Shown: piece after piece, positions 12,197 through 22,634 of the stretch
How positions within the stretch are numbered: position 1 is the stretch's first letter
How the letters are laid out: the number at the start of each line of letters is the position of its first letter
Assembly: GCF_964019385.1 (NCBI RefSeq)
Contig: NC_088650.1
Location: 34,214,243 to 34,278,242, forward strand
Source: Sycon ciliatum
Taxonomy: Eukaryota > Porifera > Calcarea > Leucosolenida > Sycettidae
DNA: 64,000 bases
Direction of reading: 5' to 3'
Notes under the pieces: model-generated
Seen by the model: only the letters and a program-made list of their open reading frames with translations
The model's database searches: none
Told to the model about the DNA's origin: nothing
Program-made: the position numbers and the translations under genes

Positions 12197-12693
12197 GTTT
12201 TTTTTAGTTTTTTTTTATCGAGAAACCAAGAAGCTGGAGAACAGAATCCTGCATAACAGAGGTCGTTGCAGACGCAACTGTGGTGGTGAAACTGGAGAAT
12301 CTCCGCCGACCTGAGGTCTCGGCTTCAGCGACACTTCAGTACACAAAAAACTAGGGAGGAGTAGGCACAGGGGGAGGGGAGGGGGAGTACATTTATAGAG
12401 GAAGGAAAACGGAAAGATGATACATGTGATAGAGTAAAAAATAAAAAAAATAAAAAAAAATAAAAAGAGGGGAGCCAGGGTGCAAGCGGAGAGGATGTTC
12501 AGGGAGTGTTCAGATGGCATCTGTGGCTGAGTGCCAGTCTCGGCTGCGGAGAGACTTGTAGGCACCTTCCTTGAATGCCTGCATTCCCTTCTGCGTGAGA
12601 AGGTTGCGTAGCAGGGCAGATGGGAGACAATTCCAGTCTTGGATGGTGGCATGGGAGAATGATCGGAGAGCACTATCACGGGCTCCGGCGGGC
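12197..12693 (-). mobile_element. 5'-truncated LINE (non-LTR retrotransposon) 3' end
   Basis: This block interrupts the 16-bp minisatellite, which resumes at about 12694. On the minus strand the first about 175 bases encode a typical LINE reverse-transcriptase C-terminus with RSFSHATIQDWNCLP followed by AFKEGAYKSLRSRDW and a stop. The 3' UTR contains gccgacctgaggtctcggc near 12306 and ends in an A-rich tail (plus-strand T runs at 12199-12219). 5' truncation and an A-rich 3' tail are the hallmarks of target-primed reverse transcription. No active protein is possible from this copy. Confidence 0.8.
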
Positions 12694-13032
12694 AGTGTCG
12701 GTGCTAGTTGGTGCTGTCAGTGTGTTGCAGTGTCAGTGTGTTGTAGTGTCAGTGTGTTGTAGTGTCGGTGTGTTGTAGTATCGGTGTGCTCTGATGTCAG
12801 TGTGTTGTGGTGTCGGTGTGTTGTTGCGTCGGTGTGTTGCAGAATCTGTGTGTTGTAGTGTCGGTGTGTTGTATTGTCCGTGTGTTGTAGTGTCGGTGTG
12901 TTGCAGTGTCGGTGTGTTGTAGTGTCGGTGTGTTGCCGTGTCGATGTGTTGTAGTGTCGGTGTGTTGGAGTGTACGCGTGATGCAATGTCGGTGTGTTGC
13001 AGTTTCGGTGTGTTGTATTGTCGGTGTAGATG
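12694..13032. repeat. 16-bp minisatellite, distal segment
   Basis: Continuation of the same 16-bp array on the far side of the LINE insertion, somewhat more diverged, ending in a ggtgtagatgg boundary. Confidence 0.9.
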
Positions 13033-13564
13033 GACAACACTACAACAATACAAGTCTGGAGGTAGCCATTGCAGGCTTCGTCTTCAAGCTCTGCGAGTTC
13101 TCTACTGCAAGCATGCACGCATGCGCACACTATACATATCCACATGATTACATCACTACATCTCCCCCTTCAAATAAAAAAAGAAGAAGAAGAAAAAATT
13201 AAAATAAAGGAACAAAGTGAAGAAGGAAAAGCCAATTAATTGAAGAGAAAAAAAAACAAAAAGAAGAAAAGAAGGAAAATAACCGATGCGAATGCGCATG
13301 CCATGCGCCAGTCATGCAAAACTGCAAATCACTGAGAAAAACAAAACAAAACACAACCACGCTACATACTACCGACAAGCGGCTGTGAACGAGGAAGAAA
13401 ACAAAAAAAAATGCAAGGCCGCCACAGCCGGGGCGGCTGGGGCGGCTGAGGCCGCCCCACTTTTTCGGCCGTTTTTTTTTTTTTTTTTTTTTTTGGAGCA
13501 CATTACAACAAAGCACAATGGGCTATGCATGATCGCAGCTAGCTTAGCGCAAACGTGACAAATC
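13033..13564. other. A-rich and T-rich low-complexity region with a GC-rich island
   Basis: Purine-rich A/G sequence at about 13178-13280, a GC-rich stretch with repeated ggcggctg/ggccgcccc near 13422-13460, then a run of over 20 T residues around 13471-13494. No gene was recognised. Confidence 0.5.
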
Positions 13565-13990
13565 CTTGTCCCCGATCGTGGTTTGTTGCAGAAAAAAGTC
13601 TTTCATTGCAGTTACACTGAAATGGCACCAAATGCCTGGAAATGCTTGCAATTGGCTTCAATTTTTGAATTTTTTCCCGGGGAGGGTAATGTTTGTCCCC
13701 GATCGTAGCGTCTTCTTCGTTTGTTGCAGAATCAAAAAGACTTTCATTGTAGTTACCGTACACTGAAATGGCACCAAATACCTGGAAATGCTTGCAATTG
13801 GCTTCAATTTTTGAAATTTTTCCCGGGGAGGGTAATGTTTGTCCCCGATCGTGGCGTCTTCTTCGTTTGTTGCAGAATCAAAAGACTTTCATTGTAGTTA
13901 CCGTACACTGAAATGGCACCAAATACCTGGAAATGCTTGCAATTGGCTTCAATTTTTGAAATTTTCCCGCGGGAGGACCCCCGGACCCCC
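13565..13990. repeat. Three tandem copies of a 127-146-bp unit
   Basis: The unit starts ttgtccccgatcgt at about 13566, 13693 and 13839. It contains tgaaatggcaccaaat and ggcttcaatttttgaa and ends in tcccggggagggtaatg (tcccgcgggagg in the last copy). Copies 2 and 3 are nearly identical and copy 1 lacks a short segment. It lies directly before the 3' end of the gypsy pol remnant. Confidence 0.85.
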
Positions 13991-14104
13991 CTTCCATGGC
14001 CGCCCCACCTCCAAAGTCGGTGCGACGGGCCTGAAATGTCAGCACAAAAAACGGGAAAATGGTCTCTACGTGTCCATGGACACACTGTCCCACAGCAGCA
14101 GCAG

Positions 14105-16504
14105 TCATCCATAAGCCGCTCTGGCCTTCTCTGTAAGGGTTACCTGACGGCCAGAACGGGTTTTCATGCCATCATGAAATCGCTTGGGAGACTCACTGGC
14201 TGGTGAGCTGGTCTGATCCCTGCAGACATCGCTAGGAGAAACTGGACGAGGCGAAGAACACGCGGGTGAGGCGTCAGCAAGTGCAGTATGGGTGAGAGGG
14301 GCCTCAGCTTCCGTTGACGCTGGCACCAATGGCTCACTACCTGTCGCCGATTGTGGTGCGGCCGGGCTAGTCGGAACCGGAACACTAACAGGAGGCGTGG
14401 ACAGCGGTGACTTGGGTACGGAGGCAACAAACTCAGGCCAATCAGACGATGCAGCAGCAGGTGAGACCAATTCTCTGACATGTTGGCGGTTACGAAGCAG
14501 AATCCGGACACCGTCGGTTACTCCCACTTGCCTCCCGTACTGCTCCACCACGGTCCACGGCTTGGCTGGATCATTGTATCCGTCATGGAGGATCACCCGC
14601 TTGCCCGCCTGCAGATGTGGCAAGGCCTTCACTCCCCGACGAGCGTCATGATCACGTGCCATTGTGGCCTTGGCTCTCAGCTGGATGCTGGGGTTGACAA
14701 TGCGAGGAGGGATCATGGTAGGAACTCTGCTACGCAATGGGCGAGAGAACAGAGCCTCGTTTGGAGAGGTTCCCAACATGCGGTGTCGAGAATGTCGGAC
14801 GTCGAACAAAACCTGGTTCAGTCGTCGACGGAAAGGTAAATGAGGCTTCAGCGCCACCATTCTTTCCTTGACGAGACGATGGAGTCGTTCCACCATGCCA
14901 TTGGAACGTGGATAACGTGGGCTGGAGCGGATGTGACGAATGCCCAGCCGCTGCAAGAAAGTGGTCATCTGCTCCGACACAAACTGTGGCCCGTTATCCG
15001 AAACCAGTACAGACGGTAGACCGAATAGGGCAAACACTTCATCTAGCTCGTCCACAATAGCTGTAGTGGTTGTAGAGGACAGAACCTTGAGGATAGGGTA
15101 CCGGGAGCCATAATCAATGAGGGAGAGAACAGAGTGGCCCTCAATAGACACCAGGTCGATTGCCAGCTTCTCCCACACGCCTTCAATCTCAGTGGGGAGA
15201 AGATCTTGTGGACTGTTTGTGCGACGTCGCCAACACTCGGAGCAACGTTCCACATACAGACTAGCATCCTTGGTGAGCCCTGGCCACCAAACCCTCTGCC
15301 GGAGGGAATCTTGAAAGGCTTCCTGGCCCGGGTGTCCCTCATGCGCTATTGCCATGACGGAATGGCGTAACCCTTCTGGTATCACGACACGTGCCGACAA
15401 TAGCAACACACCGTCAGCTGCAGTGAGTTGATCTCTGACGAGATAGTACGGCTGCTCAGCGGGCGAGGCATCGCGCCAGGATGAGGTGAGCACACACTGC
15501 AGGACACTGTGGAGCGTTGCGTCGTCTTGAGTGGCACGGCGGATCTCCTCAAGGTTGACTGGTGCTGCTTCAAGAACCATGTTGACGTACTCATTCAATG
15601 ACCGGGACTCAGCTGGAGACGAGACAGTGGTCTTCAGCGGAGCTCGAGACAAAGCGTCAACGCACAACAGTTGCTTTCCTGGGATGTGCTTGAGTGAGTA
15701 CGAATACGGCATCAGAGAGACTAGCCAACGCTGGAGACGTGGTGGGACGTCATCGAACGGCTTCTGAACTATATGGAGCAGTGGTCTGTGATCCGTGAAG
15801 ACGTCCACATCCCGGCCCAGAACGTACTGGCGGAAACGAGTTAGAGCGAATACCACACCCAACATGTCACGCTCCATCTGCGAATAGCGTGTCTCCACAT
15901 CAGTCAATGATCGTCTGGCACAAGTGACTGGCACCCACTGGCCCTTGTCGTCGTGCTGCCAGAGGATAGCGCCCAAACCTTGAGGCGAAGCATCGCAGCT
16001 GACAGCCGTACGAACATCTGGAGATGGGCGGAAGTACGCCAATGTCTACAGAGATGAAGCGACTGCCTGCTTCACTACGTTGAATGCCGCAATCATGCTC
16101 TCAGTAGCTACAAATGGCTCTGGCTGCTTGACGATCGAACGAAGTGGCTCAGTTACTTGAGACAGCTGAAGAACAAACTTGCCCAGATAGGTGACCATCC
16201 CGAGAAAACGCTGAACGTCGGCGAGGCACGTAGGCTCCGACAGTTCACTGATAGCTTGAAGCTTGCATGTGTCGGGTTGAACACCTTGCTTCGTCAGGAC
16301 ATGGCCGAGATACTTGACACATGTCAGTCGAGTGCGACACTTGCCCCAGTTGAGGCAGAGATTAGCAGCTTTGAGTCGTTCCAAAACGCTAGCGAGCCGT
16401 GCGTCGTGTTCCGCCCGGTTGCGACCATACACCAAGAAGTCATCTACTGTAAATATACAAAATTTCGGCACTGCAAAATTTCGGCACTTCACGATTTTTG
16501 ACAT
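14105..16504 (-). pseudogene. Ty3/gypsy pol, RT palm end to RNase H to integrase
   Basis: The first segment (16504 to 16046) begins with the DDFLVYGRN part of the RT active site and continues with KYLGHVL. After a TAG stop at 16046-16048 the same frame stays open to 14105. It carries RNase H (CDASPQGLG, then TDHRPLLHI), an integrase zinc-binding HHCC module (AHEGHPGQ, then CSEC), and the DDE core (AIDLVSIEG, SDNGPQF, NGMVERLH). A Ser/Pro-rich tail ends near AYG. The family function is reverse transcription and integration of the element's own RNA. Only one stop codon separates the two segments, so apart from the MITE insertion decay is light. Confidence 0.9.
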
Positions 16505-16658
16505 TTCGGCGGCGATTTATTTTCGGCGTGGGGTAGAGGGCATGGTATAGTGCGACAGATGCTGTGAAAAATTTCATCGGCGTTTTAATTTAGGCGTTTT
16601 GGGTCGGTGCCGAATATAGCCGAAATTAAATAGCTGCCGAAAATTTGTATATTTACAG
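16447..16658. mobile_element. MITE with TIR ctgtaaatatacaaa, TA duplication
   Basis: A 212-bp element bounded by TA dinucleotides (16445-16446 and 16659-16660). The left terminus ctgtaaatatacaaaatttc is inverted on the right as gaaaatttgtatatttacag. It has no coding capacity. TIR sequence and TA duplication suggest a Tc1/mariner-mobilised MITE. A related element is at 28219-28464. Confidence 0.85.
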
Positions 16659-16660
16659 TA

Positions 16661-16973
16661 CCGTATTATCTCTAATATAAGCACGGTCCTTTATTTTTTC
16701 AATGTACCTTCTCCCCGTGCTATTAATGGAGACGTTCCTTTATTGGAGACTGTTCCATTATTATTTCAACCTCATTTCAGAAGCATGTTGCCATGCCAAA
16801 TTCATGTACGACACACACATTTCAGGGTTTTTTTCGCCGGTACAGATAATGAATTTACACGGTGTGCTTATAATGGAGACTGAGCACTTTATTTTTTGAA
16901 TGCCGCCCCAAGGTGTTCTATTATTGGAGACGTGCTATTATTGGAGACTGTGCTTATATTAGAGATAATACGG
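16661..16973. mobile_element. Second MITE with TIR ccgtattatctctaatataa
   Basis: It lies immediately next to the first MITE. The left terminus ccgtattatctctaatataa is perfectly inverted on the right as ttatattagagataatacgg, extending to a 24-bp TIR. The interior has repeated attggagac motifs. It is non-coding. The exact target duplication is ambiguous because the insertion site is TA-rich (catatag on the right). Confidence 0.85.
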
Positions 16974-17825
16974 CATATAGACAACAACACCAGGCAAACC
17001 CGAAAGGAGATCGGTTACAACACGCTGAAATATCTCGGGAGCACAGGATATGCCAAATGGCAGTCGTTTGAAACGATAGAGACCACAGTGTGTGGTAAAC
17101 GTGGTAAGCGGTCGGGATTGGTCGTCAAGCAAGAGCTGGTGAAAACCAGACTCTGCGTCCAAAACCGAGAAAACCTCCGCTCCCGCAAGCTCCGCAGTAA
17201 TTTCATCAATGGTTGACAATGAACGTCGCTCTCTAACAATAGACTTGTTCAACTGCCGATAGTCAACACATAAACGCAAGGTGCCGTTTGACTTACGGAC
17301 TGGGACGATCGGCGATACCCATGCAGACGCTTCCTTAACTGGCTCGATGATGTCTGCCTTGACAAGACGATGCAGTTCATGTTCAATTTCGGCCTTGGCG
17401 CTGAATGGGGGACGTCGTGCTGGTTGAGCCACCGGCCTAGCTTCAGCATCCACGGAGATGGAAATTGGTGCGGTGTCAACTAAATTACCAGTGTCCACCA
17501 GGTGCGCTGGAACCAACAGCTCAAGTTCAGAGATCACATCCTGGCCGAACAGAATACGATGTTTCCCATGGGGTACAACAAAACAACTACAAGACATGGT
17601 ACGTGTAGGAGATGCGATGGTTACATCAGCCATGCCTAAAGTTGCAATCTCCCCGCCTGTGTACGCCTTGAGGACACGATTACTGCTGCGGGTAGGCTGG
17701 ACAATGTCATCGGTGAGAATAGTACGGCTTGCACCGGTATCCAGCAAACCTTCACACTCCTTGCCATCCACCAATAGCGATGCGAGGAACTGGCGGTGTG
17801 ACCCGGTCTGCTCGGCCATGTACAC
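16959..17825 (-). pseudogene. Ty3/gypsy protease and RT N-terminal half
   Basis: An aspartic protease with the active-site string LLDTGASRTILTDD is followed by RT fingers and palm: WVSPIVPVRKSNG, LRLCVDYRQLN, FSVLDAESGFHQ, LYRFKRLPFGIS. The frame ends a few codons after GVVVY where the inserted MITE begins, so the second half of the Y-x-D-D motif lies 520 bp away at 16445. The protease begins at the first Met without a detectable gag, suggesting 5' truncation. Confidence 0.9.
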
Positions 17826-17900
17826 GGTGTCATTAAACCAAATGAGCCTGGTCAGCTAGGTCGGCGGGCTCCTCGTCGACGGCGTTAGCATCTAATCTAA

Positions 17901-18003
17901 TTCATACAAACCCAAAGGAGTAGTGAAGGCCGTCTTGGGCTTATCCGTTGGGTCCATGGCAAGTTGCCAGTAGCCGGTCGCTAGATCCAAAGCGCTGAAC
18001 AGG
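17901..18003 (-). pseudogene. Fragment of a different Ty3/gypsy reverse transcriptase
   Basis: About 34 codons on the minus strand read LFSALDLATGYWQL then AMDPTDKPKTAFTTPLGLYE, the classic gypsy RT motif. The adjacent element has its own version of the same motif (FSVLDAESGFHQ), so this is a second, unrelated gypsy copy. A TAG ends the frame at about 17892-17894. No other part of that element is recognisable. Confidence 0.85.
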
Positions 18004-18212
18004 GAACACCCCGCAAGAAACTCCTACAGTAGTTTCACACCACATAAGTTTCTCCACATACCGAAGACTACAATACCGTCCCACCAGAGCTCCCCTACCT
18101 CTGCGACCGTTCGAGTAGGTCCATGTGGGGAGGGGTGGATGGGCGAGTCCTACTTACCGCATTCAGTACGGCATGAAAAAGTAGTCACTCTACGGAAACT
18201 GCACGTGCGTCT

Positions 18213-18494
18213 TGTTACGGAACCACAGCCGTTGCGTTCCCCGGGACGACGCAGGACACAAAGGACAGCCATTGCGTTCCCCGGGACGCAGGACACAAAG
18301 GACACGACTTGTTTGTTACATTATTTATATTGACAAGACGGAAAAGCAAACTGCTCTGACAGAGACGAACAAGAAGATTGACAAAAGGACTCTCCACTAC
18401 AAATTCGCGCATGCTCATATCACACATGCACGCGACTAGACGAGACAGTTTGGGAATGCCATCACACAGGAAAACAACACATAATTTTACAACA
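18213..18494 (-). repeat. LTR (3') of the non-autonomous LTR element
   Basis: A 282-bp copy that contains an extra internal duplication of the gttccccgggacg/caggacacaaaggac segment compared with its partner. Confidence 0.85.
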
Positions 18495-19296
18495 CATGCC
18501 CCCTTCATGACAATCCACAAAATAATAAAACCGACACCACGTTCCACATGCACGACAGCAAAACAGAAAAACCAAAAACAACCAGCTTACATTGTAGCAC
18601 AACAAGCTAACAACAAGCCAACAGAACCCAGAGACAACGCTCTAAAGAAAATAGGGCCACGACACAGGGCCAACCATAACCCAAAAGCCGACGCTCTAAA
18701 ATAAAATCCGGGCCACGACACAGGGCCAAATGAAAACCACCAGAGCCGACGACGTCGCTCTAGAACCAGGCCACACCACAAGGCCAAGCCGAAACACGGG
18801 AGCCGAAGCTCCAACAAAATAATAACATGCGCACAGCAGCGCAAAATAAATCTACAACAAGAAAACAATGCGGAACAACAGAACGACGAGAAGAGCAACA
18901 GAACGACAACAACCAAACTGAACCAATACAGCAACAAGCAACGAACTGAACAGCAAGAGAAACACGATCAGACAAGACAGCGAGCAAGACAACAAGACAA
19001 ACAACAAGGATGACACACAGTCGGTGATGCCAGACTCGTCCACTGGCCTTTGGGGAGCCACGGCCACACGCTCCATCGCGGTACCTGCCGTCCCAGGCTC
19101 CAGTCCACAGTTTCAGTCTCAGTCCATCACCTCCTCCACCTCCTTTCCATCGTCTTACGCTCCCACTAGCTCCTTATCTCCTCCGCTCCCACGCTTACTT
19201 TTGACTTCAAAGTTACTTTGTTGTTGACGACGACGGCGCCGAGCAGACTCAAGACAAACTAACTCATCCTCTGCGTCCCGGGTTTCGGCACCACGT

Positions 19297-19541
19297 TGTT
19301 ATGGAACCACAGCCATTCCGTTCCCCGGGACGCAGGACACAAAGGACAAGACTTGTTTGTTACATAATTTATAATTATTGACAAGACGGAAAAGCAAACT
19401 GCTCTGACAGAGACGAACAAGAAGACTGACAAAGGACTGTCAACTACAAAATCGCGCATGCTCGTTCACATATGCACGCGACTAGACGAAACAGTTTGGG
19501 GAATGCCATCACACAGAAAAACAACACATCATTTCACAACA
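19297..19541 (-). repeat. LTR (5') of the non-autonomous LTR element
   Basis: A 245-bp copy that is shorter because it has a single gttccccgggacgcaggac segment. The next bases in minus orientation form the candidate primer-binding site. Confidence 0.85.
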
Positions 19542-19560
19542 GTCTCGTACACCGACTTAA

Positions 19561-20421
19561 AGGGGAAGTATACCCTAAAATCATATTTTCACCAGTTGTA
19601 GTCTTCTGGGTGCTGAGTCGAATGGTCTTGGTCCGAGGAAGCTGCGACGCTCCCTTCCTACTTGAATCCCAATCGAACTCGCGCACTTCCACCGAAACTG
19701 GGTGACTGCGCCCTACTAGATGGGGATTTGTATGCAAAATGTCACTAAAAGCGCCATTTCGTTCTTATATAAGCACGGATGACCGCGATTGGCCCATATG
19801 TTGTAGTCTTTTGGACGCTGAGTCGACTGGTTTTGGTCCGAAAAGGCTGCGATGCAGCGTTCCTCCTTTATTCCCAATCGAACATGGTTGAACAAGCGGT
19901 CACGTGCTCCTGGGTGCCCAAATCACCTGGTCACCGCGCCAGCAGGCGACAACTTTCACACCAAGGTTCAACTCGAGTTCAACTCGAGTGACAGGACTGC
20001 ACCCAAAAAAGGTCAAACAGGCTAGTAAGTTGTACCCTGCAGGCACGGTGACCAGCTGACTGGTGTACGCAGGAGCACGTGACCGCTTGTTCAACCATGT
20101 TCGATTGGGAATAAAGGAGGAACGCTGCATCGCAGCCTTTTCGGACCAAAACCAGTCGACTCAGCGTCCAAAAGACTACAACATATGGGCCAATGGCGGT
20201 CATCCGTGCTTTTATAAGAACGAAATGGCGCTTTTAGTGACATTTTGCATACAAATCCCCATGTAGTAGGGCGCAGTCACCCAGTTTCGGTGGAAGTACG
20301 CGAGTTCGATTGGGAATAAAGGAGGAAGGGAGCGTCTCAGCTTCCTCGGATCAAGACCATTCGACTCAGCACCCCGAAGACTACAACTGGTGAAAATTTG
20401 ATTTTAGGGTATACTTCCCCT
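19561..20421. mobile_element. TTAA-flanked fold-back element (piggyBac-type TSD)
   Basis: The element is almost entirely an inverted repeat with arms of roughly 400 bp meeting near 19990. The outer ends are aggggaagtataccctaaaa on the left and its inverse on the right. TTAA flanks both ends (19557-19560 and 20422-20425), as expected for piggyBac-superfamily insertion. Inside the arms are shared strings such as gtagtcttctgggtgctgag and cacgtgctcctg. It has no transposase, so it is non-autonomous. Confidence 0.85.
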
Positions 20422-20425
20422 TTAA

Positions 20426-20925
20426 GGTCAAGAGCAGGGAGTCGTACAGACCCATCAAAATCCAGGGTTTATGTGATCCGTGGTCAAGAGGGTGGGAACT
20501 GTTGGGTACATTTCCAACAGGGTTGAGCACGCGTCTGCAGTACAGTACGGCATCACACTTCACAGTGCCATTAGGAGGATGCAATCATTATCACTTCCCT
20601 GACAAGAAGTCAGGGAGGGGTGCATGAGAGAGGGGCGCTCTGGTGGGATTTAACTGTACCTAAATCTTTTCTTTTTATTTGTTCTTTTGTTGTTCATGCT
20701 GTGGTTCCAGTTTGCAAGGAACATCATCTGATGACTATGGCGGCGCTTTGCTATGATCTTGGAAATGCCCAAGTTGTGATACAGCTTTATTGGTTACGCC
20801 AGCAGACCGCCTTGCACATAAGGAGATGTGCAATGTGGGGAAGGACCCAGATCACGCTCATAGCAGCAAAGGTATGTGATATAATGCTGGTATTGTTGTT
20901 GTTACCCTCAGTGTCCTCTACTAGT
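20426..20925. other. Unassigned region
   Basis: No recognised gene or repeat. A plus-strand open stretch ends at a GTATGT donor-like site near 20872, but no partner exon could be identified. Confidence 0.35.
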
Positions 20926-21059
20926 ATACTGTATACTGGTATACTGGTATACCAGTATACCAGTATACCAGTATACTGGTATACCAGTATACTGGTATAC
21001 CAGTATACTGGTATACCAGTATACCAGTATACTGGTATACCAGTATACTAGTATACTGG
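20926..21059. repeat. Palindromic minisatellite (tactggtataccagta)
   Basis: Copies of ctggtatac and its reverse complement gtataccag alternate, so each unit can form a hairpin with its neighbour. The same sequence makes up arrays at 21369-21626 and 22635-22710. Confidence 0.9.
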
Positions 21060-21368
21060 TGTTGAGTTCGAAACATGACGACTGACGACATATCCAGACA
21101 TTACAACGGGAACAGGTTAGTGGGAACGACATTTATTATACTAGTAGACGACGAGACAAGAGACCAAGACGAACGAAACGACTACATTGAAGAGTGAGAA
21201 AAGAGAGAGTGAGATCAAGTCTGAACGGCAAGATAAAGGGCCTGGGTAGCTATGGCAAATATGGGCGCGCAAGTAGCTACCCAGGCCAACGGAACAAAAG
21301 GAGACAAAAGGTGAGTACGTAAGTGCATGCAGGCCAGCTAGAAAAGGTACGGGAGGAGGTACCTAACA
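21060..21368 (-). mobile_element. Solo LTR of the 29.8-36.3 kb LTR family
   Basis: This 309-bp TG-to-CA unit is homologous to the LTRs at 29779, 32406 and 35988 (shared gacatttatta, gataaagggcctgggtagct, ggaggaggtacctaaca). It has no primer-binding site or purine tract on either side. CTGG flanks it on both sides (21056-21059 and 21369-21372), a 4-bp duplication like the GTAC of the big array. The flanks are repetitive, so chance cannot be excluded. Confidence 0.8.
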
Positions 21369-21626
21369 CTGGTATACCAGTATACTGGTATACCAGTATA
21401 CCAGTATACTGGTATACTAGTATGCCAGTATAGTGTATACTAGTATACTAGTATACTGGTATACTAGTATACTAGTATACTGGTATACCAGTATACTGGT
21501 ATACCAGTATACTGGTATACCAGTATACTGGCATACTGGTATACCAGTATACTGGTATACCAGTATACTGGTATACCAGTATGCCAGTATACCAGTATAC
21601 TGGTATACTGGTATACCAGTATACCT
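21369..21626. repeat. Palindromic minisatellite, second array
   Basis: The same ctggtatac/gtataccag alternation as at 20926, continuing on the far side of the solo LTR. The LTR therefore inserted into what was one array. Confidence 0.9.
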
Positions 21627-22634
21627 GTACAGAACTATCACATGTCACATGTTGCACGTTGATACTATTAGTGTATTGTAGTTACGATTTGTGTACAGAA
21701 CTGTCACATGCTGCAAGGGCAGTATTGTTAAGACCTGCTAGGTCGCTTGCAATATTGGTGCGGTGCGTATTACTGCTATGCATTTCGCGAGTGTAATATT
21801 TATTTGTTAGTCTGTTAGATCTGTTACATCACGAGTGCATATCTGTTACGTCTACGTCGACACATTTTACGATACAGTAATTGCTATGCGTGTTCGTACC
21901 ACGACATGTTCACGAGCGGAATATCTTGTGAATCGTGCTAATTTATTATAAGTAGAATTGTTGACACACTAATTTGGTTGCAATGTACATGTACTTACTA
22001 GTACTTGATCCGTTGCATTATCGCCATCCGCGGCAACTCCGCTACGATCTACTTGGCGAAACTTACTCTCGCTGACAGGGTGTGCTGTCACCCTGTCGCT
22101 GGGTGCAAGCACCCCTTGACAGACACTGTTTTCCAATTCTTTAGTCTTTCACTTCAGCAGATTGCTAGTTTCTGTTTTGTTCTGCATTCAAATTATTATT
22201 GCTTTTCTTTTTTGTTGCACCTGCACTCCGCGCTGCACGTGCACGCGGACTTTGGCAGTCGCCATAATTAGTATCTCTATGGCTACGATGATTCATGCAT
22301 TTTCTGTACGCTGCATTTTCTCTCTATGCCACGTCGTTGTGTACATGCATGCGGCGCAAGCCAATGCACGCACGCGGGCACGTTTCGCTGAGGACAGCGA
22401 TTTGAGAGAGAGAGTTTGTCAAGTTTGAGAGAATGGTGGTTAGCTTCTTGCCCAGATCAGTGACAGTTGTGGTTGTTGTTTGCCTTTGCGTTTTCCGGGT
22501 TTCATTCTCTGCATTTTTAGTTGTGTTCCATGTCTGCATGTTGTTTTCCGAGTGTCAGTTCACTACACCAGAGTTCGAACAATTAGAATTTAATACAGTC
22601 TTCACCGAAAGGGAAAGAGTCCTAAACAATACCA
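21627..22634. other. Unassigned region
   Basis: The string acagaactatcacatg recurs as acagaactgtcacatg around 21630 and 21698. No gene is recognised. Confidence 0.35.

Larger units (their letters stand above)
14102..17825 (-). mobile_element. Ty3/gypsy-type LTR retrotransposon, gag-less pol remnant
   Basis: On the minus strand the order is protease, reverse transcriptase, RNase H, integrase, as in Ty3/gypsy elements. No gag or zinc knuckle precedes the protease and no LTR pair was found, so this is a truncated copy. The coding sequence is interrupted by two MITEs at 16447-16973, directly in the catalytic Y-x-D-D motif, and by an in-frame TAG at 16046-16048. Confidence 0.9.
18213..19541 (-). 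mobile_element. Non-autonomous LTR retrotransposon (TRIM/LARD-like), complete ends
   Basis: Two direct repeats (18213-18494 and 19297-19541) start and end with TG/CA. In minus orientation the 5' LTR (19297-19541) is followed by a primer-binding-site-like tggtgccgaaacccggga at about 19276-19293. The 3' LTR (18213-18494) is preceded by a purine tract gaagggggcatg at about 18495-18507. A 4-bp duplication GTCT flanks the whole (18209-18212 and 19542-19545). The internal approximately 800 bp encode nothing recognisable, so mobilisation would need proteins from another element. Confidence 0.85.

Noticed and set aside
5206..12200. Long open frames (up to over 400 residues) of Cys/Val/Ser or His/Thr/Asn/Pro repeats as proteins
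   Set aside because: They follow mechanically from a stop-poor 16-bp unit read in rotating phase. They occur in several frames and on both strands and show no start context.
12215..12679. Minus-strand frame of 154 codons as a membrane protein (Phe/Ile-rich stretch)
   Set aside because: It is an out-of-frame reading of the LINE 3' UTR A/T-rich sequence. The true coding frame is the RT C-terminus.
20620..21051. Plus-strand frame of 143 codons as a gene
   Set aside because: The last third is the palindromic minisatellite and the rest has no family resemblance or partner exons.
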